64,000 bases of DNA from Bog-793 sp963803025 (GTDB lineage Bacteria; Actinomycetota; Acidimicrobiia; Acidimicrobiales; Bog-793), in NCBI GenBank assembly GCA_963803025.1, contig CAWDKZ010000012.1, forward strand, positions 124,001 to 188,000, in the 5' to 3' direction. The notes beneath the pieces are model-generated. The model ran no database searches. It was not told the DNA's origin and was given only the letters and a program-made list of their open reading frames with translations. Positions 59,925 through 64,000 of this stretch are shown piece by piece (the stretch's first letter is position 1; every line of letters starts with the position of its first letter). Both the position numbers and the translations under genes were made by a program.

Positions 59925-61361
59925 TTACTCGACGTTGCTGACCTGGCCGTCAACGAAGGTGATCTTTAACCCCCCGCCCTGGTAGATCTGCTTGTTGCCG
60001 ATGTTGGCCACCAGGCGCAAATCACCCACGATGCCACGCACCTGATCGAGGGTCATGCCGAGACTCACCGCCGGGCCGCCGGCCGCGGCCTCCCCGCCGC
60101 CAGTGTCGGAGGCCTGGTTCAGGACGGCCTGTTCCTCCTGGGTGGCGGCCTGGGCCTGGCTGCTGAGCTCAGTCGCGGCGTCGGGGTCCGGCGGGGGAGC
60201 GGCGGAACCGACGGCCGTATTGATGTAGCCGGTGGCGTTGGACGGCACTGCGGGTAACCCGCCGTGGCCGGCATCGGACTGCATCTTGTCCATCCCCTGG
60301 TCGAGGGTGGCGCGGAGTTGATTCTCCATCTCCATCAGGTCCGCCAGCTGGACCGCGACCGTGCTGCCGGTGGGGCAATCCTGGCCGCGGCTGGCGACGA
60401 CGCGCACGTTCATCGCGTCCGCGCCCTGGGGTAGCGATCCGTTGAACGCGACCACGTCGCCTTCGCTCAGTGGACAGCCCCCCGCGCCGTTGTTGACATC
60501 CAGGGCGTTGTAGACCACCAGCGCGTGCGGGCCGCCGTCGGTGAAAGCGCTGGGCAAACCGTTACTGGGTGGCGGGGCCATCGAATTCTGGGCCGCGGCC
60601 TGACTCTCGTCGCGGGCCTGGGCGAGCTGCCGCTGGACCTCGTCGGCGACCATCTGTTTCACCTGGTCGCTCATCATTTGGTTCTGTTCGGCGGCGTTGG
60701 CCTCGGCGGCGATGCCGGCCTGGTCGGCCATACGCTCCTGGTAGGCCGCCATGAGGGTGGCGGAGAAGAGGTAGTCAGTCAGCCAGTAGGCCGGGCTGCG
60801 GTAGACCGGGTAGGGCTGCCAGAATCCGGCATAGAAGCCGAACCAGGGCGTGCCGACGCCCCATCCCCAGCCGAAGGCGACGGGCCGCGCCCAGGGGCTG
60901 AAGGCCCAGCCGTAGAACGCCGGCCGGTAAAAGCGCGGGCGGACGTAGTAAGGGTAGGAGTGGCCGTAGTAGTTATAAGACGTGTAGACCCGCGTGTAGC
61001 GAACGTTATTCACAACGTAGGTGCGCTGCATGTAGGGCCGGCCGCCGACGGCGAACGGGCGCTGGACGTAGCCGCTGCCGCCGGGGTGGGCGACGATGAC
61101 AGTGTTGTTCGGCCGATTCACGATGACCGTGCGGCCGCCGTAGTTGTTGTGGATGATGGTCGCTCCCGAGGCGGTGTGCACAACGCCGGGCGCGCCGTTG
61201 GGACGGAAATTGACTGCCCCACCGTTGGGCGCGTGGAAGCTGGTGACACGGCCCTGGGGGTTCATCTGAAACTGTCCGCCGGTCCGGGTAGTGACGTTGG
61301 TGATCCCGCCCGGGCCGCGGGTGACCTGACTGCCCTGCGGCAGGCGGGTGGTATTCAACAC
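59925..61361 (-). CDS. Gly/Tyr-rich exported protein, C-terminal part of a split gene
   Basis: 478 residues. First come repeats of the type GGQFQMNPQGRVTSFHAPNG, VVHTASGATIIHNNYGGRTV. A Tyr/Trp/Pro-rich segment follows (YYGHSYPYYVRPRFYRPAFY, FGWGWGVGTPWFGFYAGFWQ), then a coiled coil (MMSDQVKQMVADEVQRQLAQ) and a C-terminal domain (GMTLDQVRGIVGDLRLVANI). This architecture is familiar from Acidobacteriota exported proteins. It starts inside the end of the next upstream frame (61355-61888); a G/C homopolymer at 61362-61366 probably hides a one-base shift, so both frames may be one protein of about 650 residues. Confidence 0.65.
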   Translation of the reverse strand: MLNTTRLPQGSQVTRGPGGITNVTTRTGGQFQMNPQGRVTSFHAPNGGAVNFRPNGAPGVVHTASGATIIHNNYGGRTVIVNRPNNTVIVAHPGGSGYVQRPFAVGGRPYMQRTYVVNNVRYTRVYTSYNYYGHSYPYYVRPRFYRPAFYGWAFSPWARPVAFGWGWGVGTPWFGFYAGFWQPYPVYRSPAYWLTDYLFSATLMAAYQERMADQAGIAAEANAAEQNQMMSDQVKQMVADEVQRQLAQARDESQAAAQNSMAPPPSNGLPSAFTDGGPHALVVYNALDVNNGAGGCPLSEGDVVAFNGSLPQGADAMNVRVVASRGQDCPTGSTVAVQLADLMEMENQLRATLDQGMDKMQSDAGHGGLPAVPSNATGYINTAVGSAAPPPDPDAATELSSQAQAATQEEQAVLNQASDTGGGEAAAGGPAVSLGMTLDQVRGIVGDLRLVANIGNKQIYQGGGLKITFVDGQVSNVE

Positions 61362-61888
61362 GGGGGCACGTAGGTCCCCGGCGTCATGGGCCGGTTGGTG
61401 AAATTGGGGTTGGTGTTGAGCGGCCGGTTGTTCAGGTTGGTGTTGGCATTCGGCGTCATGGGCCGGTTGGTGAGATTGGGATTTGTATTGAGCGGCCGGT
61501 TGTTTAGATTGGTGTTGGTGTTCGGCGTGACGGGACGGTTGTAGAGATTGGGATTGGTCGTCGTGGTGGCCGGCTGCTTGTAGAGATTGGGGTTGGTCAC
61601 CGGCCGGTTCAAGTTGGGATTGGTCGTCGTCGTGGCCGGCTGCTTGTAGAGATTGGGGTTCGTGACAGGCGTTTTGTTGTAGCTCGGGGACGCATTCCCG
61701 CCGCCCGACGATTTCACCTGCGGGGTTGGCTTTGGCGCCGGTTTGGCGGCCGGCTTGGGCTTCTCAGCCGGTCTCTTCTCTTTGTCGTCGAAACCGTAGA
61801 GCGCCACGGTCGAGGCACACAGCAGAAGCACCGCCGAGGCCCAGAGCCAATTGCGAAGTGCCGGTCGAAAAGCGATTGAAAGTGTCAT
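61355..61888 (-). CDS. Signal peptide plus Asn/Pro-Thr repeats, N-terminal part of the split gene
   Basis: 177 residues from ATG 61888. A signal helix (LWASAVLLLCASTVALYG) is followed by a Lys/Pro/Ala linker (RPAEKPKPAAKPAPKPTPQV) and repeats such as NPNLYKQPATTTT and NTNLNNRPLNTNPN. The C-terminus TPGTYVPPC is artificial if the five-C run at 61362-61366 has lost or gained a base; adding one gives VPPVLNTTRLPQGSQV in the downstream frame. Confidence 0.6.
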   Translation of the reverse strand: MTLSIAFRPALRNWLWASAVLLLCASTVALYGFDDKEKRPAEKPKPAAKPAPKPTPQVKSSGGGNASPSYNKTPVTNPNLYKQPATTTTNPNLNRPVTNPNLYKQPATTTTNPNLYNRPVTPNTNTNLNNRPLNTNPNLTNRPMTPNANTNLNNRPLNTNPNFTNRPMTPGTYVPPC

Positions 61889-62447
61889 GGTGAGTTCTCC
61901 GTATCTAGACCACACAGGACGAGAGCAAATGCCGCACCGCCGTCTGGCCCCCCGTAGGGCGGAAGCCAAATTTCTGACCAGCGCCCAGTTACACAAACGG
62001 GAAATGAGAACCGGCACATGCTGCCGGCGGTCGATTCCCCTGGCCCCTTGCGACATTAGTTCTTATACACCTTTTCCCGCGCCGCTACAATCCGGACCGC
62101 GGCGCAGCATGGCCCCGCGCCGGTGCGGACCATCGTAACTCATTCACTCCAGTCGTTGTCTAGCCGTATGGCAATCCGAATGCCAGTCCATAAGTTGCCT
62201 GGAATCGGCGAACGCCAGTCAGAGGTTCGGCCGGAGGCGGCCACGGCGGTGGATTTCGGCCACCAGCGGCGGAGGGACAAAGGCACAGGAGCGCCGGTGC
62301 AGCGTGCGTTTCCAATGCACGCGCGCGGCCGCAATTGGCGTGACAATGCGGTCAGGGACCCGTGGCGCGGGAAAGCGGGGCGCGGTCGCTCGCGGACCCA
62401 CTCGAGAAAATGGACCCACCTGCGGGGCAACGATTCGGAGGCCTTCG
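61889..62447. other. Divergent spacer, nothing recognised
   Basis: This separates the split repeat protein (minus) from the NlpE-META gene (plus). Frames here are composition-driven. CGGAGG at 62436 is the ribosome binding site of the next gene. Confidence 0.4.
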
Positions 62448-63623
62448 ATGCACGTCGATATCAGCCGCTACTTGGGGCGCCAGGCATTGGTGGCGCTGGC
62501 GCTGCTGGCCGCGGCCAGCGGACAGGAATTTCGAGTTGCCGGATTGACCACCTTCACTGGGGCGCTCCCGTGCGCCGACTGCCGCGGCGTGCGGCAGGTG
62601 GTGACTCTGCGGCCCGATGGGTTCTTTTATCGCGAGCGCAGTTTCCTGAAGACTGAGACGAGCGGGCAGCGGGTGATGGATATCGGGAACTGGACGGTGG
62701 CGGGGGAACGGCTGGTGCTGCGTTCGAGCCTGGGCGACTCACAAAGCTTCGCCATCTCGGGCGACGGCGCGTTGCAACTGCTGGACGAAACGGGCCAGGC
62801 GGTGCGTGCGCCGGGAGGGTCGAGGACTGACTACAGGATGAAGCAGGAGCCGCAGGCGTACGTGCCCCAGGGGACCTACCGGATGCGGGGCATTTACACG
62901 CAGACGCGCGGCCGGGGCCGGTTTCAGCCGTGCGGCGGGACGCTCACGTTGGGGGTGGAGACGAGCGGGCGTCCCAAGCTGCTGGAGCGGCTGGCCGAGG
63001 CCACCTCGGGCGGCAGGGCAGCGCTGCTGACTGCGTCCGGCACGCTCGAGAGCGCGGCGCCGGCCGGCGCAAGCACGGGAACAGGCAAGGAGATTCTGAG
63101 GATTGCGATTGTCGTGGCAGCGCAGCCGGGGGGCCAGTGCGACGCGGTTCCCGCATCGGCGATTCCGCAGCCGGCGCCGGGGGCGCTGGGAGCGGCGATC
63201 ATTGCGGTGAACATGCCCGGCGGCATGGCGCTGAGCCTGGCGGGCAGCGCGCAGAAGTCACAGAACGAGTCCTCAGCGCCGCTGCTCGACACGACGTGGG
63301 TGCTGACCGAATTGGCCAACGACCCGGTTGCCGGCGCAACGGGGCAGCGCGAAGCGAGCCTGCGGATGCAGAGCGAGGGCCACGTGTCCGGCTGGACCGG
63401 CTGCAACCGGTTCAGCGGGAGCTACGTCCTGGAGGGCCGGCTGCTGCACTTCGGGCCGCTGGCGATGACCCGCATGGCGTGCGCGGATGGCGGCGGCGTG
63501 GAGGCCCAATACATGAAGGCGCTGGAGGCAACGAGGCAGTACCAGATCCACGGCAATACGCTGGATTTGCTGGATGCGGGAGGACGCAACGCGGCGCGGT
63601 TCAAGGCGACGCTGGGGCGCTAG
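62448..63623 (+). CDS. Exported NlpE-like plus META domain protein
   Basis: 391 residues from ATG 62448 (CGGAGG upstream). A signal peptide (ALVALALLAAASGQ) precedes an NlpE-like domain with the copper-binding-type CxxC in FTGALPCADCRGVRQVVTLR. A middle beta domain contains FQPCGGTLTLGVETSGRPKL, and a C-terminal META/HslJ domain includes LLDTTWVLTELANDPV, SGWTGCNRFSGSYVLEG and FGPLAMTRMACADGGGVEAQ. NlpE and HslJ are envelope-stress and heat-inducible proteins in enterobacteria; here they are fused. Composition and domain order resemble Acidobacteriota. It is a single gene. Confidence 0.8.
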   Translation: MHVDISRYLGRQALVALALLAAASGQEFRVAGLTTFTGALPCADCRGVRQVVTLRPDGFFYRERSFLKTETSGQRVMDIGNWTVAGERLVLRSSLGDSQSFAISGDGALQLLDETGQAVRAPGGSRTDYRMKQEPQAYVPQGTYRMRGIYTQTRGRGRFQPCGGTLTLGVETSGRPKLLERLAEATSGGRAALLTASGTLESAAPAGASTGTGKEILRIAIVVAAQPGGQCDAVPASAIPQPAPGALGAAIIAVNMPGGMALSLAGSAQKSQNESSAPLLDTTWVLTELANDPVAGATGQREASLRMQSEGHVSGWTGCNRFSGSYVLEGRLLHFGPLAMTRMACADGGGVEAQYMKALEATRQYQIHGNTLDLLDAGGRNAARFKATLGR

Positions 63624-64000
63624 GACACCGGTCGCGTTCGTTTGCCACTCCTGGCCGGTGTCTCGCCGGGGCGATTCATCACTTTTCATCACTCGCGCGG
63701 CCCGCCGCGGCCGCCTCGCATCCGACATTTCGACACGACACTCCGGTTTTCGCCTGAGGGGCCCTCTGCGCGCCCCTTGGCGGCTCCCGGATCCTCCGGC
63801 TATCCCATTGCAAATAAATGCAATAGGAGCTACTCCGACCGCTCGGGGAGGAGCCTTCACCCACCCGACAGAATTCGACACTTCTCGACACTTTTCGACA
63901 CTACTGTCGAGTTCTGTCGAATCGCCCATTCCGGCCTCTGTTTTCGCCTCATGTTCGCACTTGACATGGGGTGTATCCTCAAGATGAGAAAGGGGTTGTT
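63624..64000. other. Regulatory region at the window edge
   Basis: No gene is complete here. It contains the phased CGACA array (63866-63919), then TTGACA at 63961-63966, a good -35 box for a gene beyond the window. Confidence 0.45.
63866..63919 (+). promoter_or_regulatory. Helically phased CGACA/TGTCG operator array
   Basis: CGACA begins at 63866, 63876, 63886 and 63896, exactly ten bases apart. The inverted form TGTCG begins at 63905 and 63915, again ten apart. All six units therefore face nearly the same side of the helix and form an overall palindrome centred near 63892. It lies about 40 bases upstream of a TTGACA box, a layout suited to cooperative binding of a repressor or activator. 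Confidence 0.6.

Overview
The window is high-GC DNA that looks like an Actinomycetota chromosome, possibly Acidimicrobiia-like (inference from gene content only). The clues are a DivIVA-type coiled-coil protein, a SepX/GlpR-like membrane protein next to moaC, a tldD/tldE pair, an encapsulin with its ferritin cargo, a HrdB-type group 2 sigma factor and a DUF1918 protein. The last 4 kb (about 59.8-64 kb) reads differently. Its Asn/Pro-repeat and Gly/Tyr-rich secreted proteins and an NlpE-META domain protein resemble Acidobacteriota. The join falls at an IS256-type element lying in an IS21 remnant, so transfer or a chimeric assembly are both possible.

Layout. 0.6-7.2 kb: a large polytopic membrane protein, a decayed operon of small membrane proteins, a secreted protein, a methyltransferase and a frame-broken HhH-GPD DNA glycosylase. 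7.7-9.6 kb: a PAS-GGDEF-EAL protein. 10.3-14.2 kb: a sugar catabolic set made of an L-fucose/L-arabinose-type isomerase, an FGGY kinase and a DhnA-type aldolase. 14.5-16.6 kb: a nitrilase-family amidohydrolase and a two-gene encapsulin nanocompartment operon (ferritin cargo, then shell). 17.3-19.5 kb: a Gly-rich, PGRS-like secreted protein flanked by long imperfect inverted repeats.

20.4-47.5 kb is an accretion zone on the 3' side of a tRNA-Ala(CGC) gene (minus strand, 47412-47484). Five displaced copies of the tRNA 3' half (20402, 21376, 22713, 39499, 44398) each break off in the anticodon loop and continue into the same foreign arm of about 100-190 bp. These look like successive attachment-site scars of related integrative elements. 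Between the scars lie IS30 (one full copy, one fragment), an IS256 element, a MarR/MFS efflux pair, a B12-binding radical SAM protein, an operon encoding an 11-residue-repeat protein, an orphan HhH protein, a cold-shock protein, a sigma factor, DegV, HIT, LiaF-like/MarR, nitroreductase and CaCA antiporter genes. A compact pair of overlapping tyrosine recombinases (41.9-44.2 kb) has matching inverted ends and sits directly beside the last scar.

47.5-53.6 kb is the most core-like stretch: SepX/GlpR-like, moaC (with an active-site His replaced by Tyr), an FmdB zinc-ribbon gene behind a CIRCE (HrcA) operator, tldE/tldD, a DivIVA-like gene and tRNA-Lys(TTT). A phage-type integrase directly downstream of tRNA-Lys opens a second island (53.7-58 kb) of secreted-protein genes, nearly all carrying frame breaks, which ends in the nested IS21/IS256 junction.

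Main observations: the tandem tRNA-Ala scars with the dual recombinase unit, the 11-mer repeat operon, the CIRCE-controlled fmdB, the MoaC substitution, a helically phased CGACA operator array at 63.87-63.92 kb, and repeated single-base frame breaks that could mean decay or sequence error.
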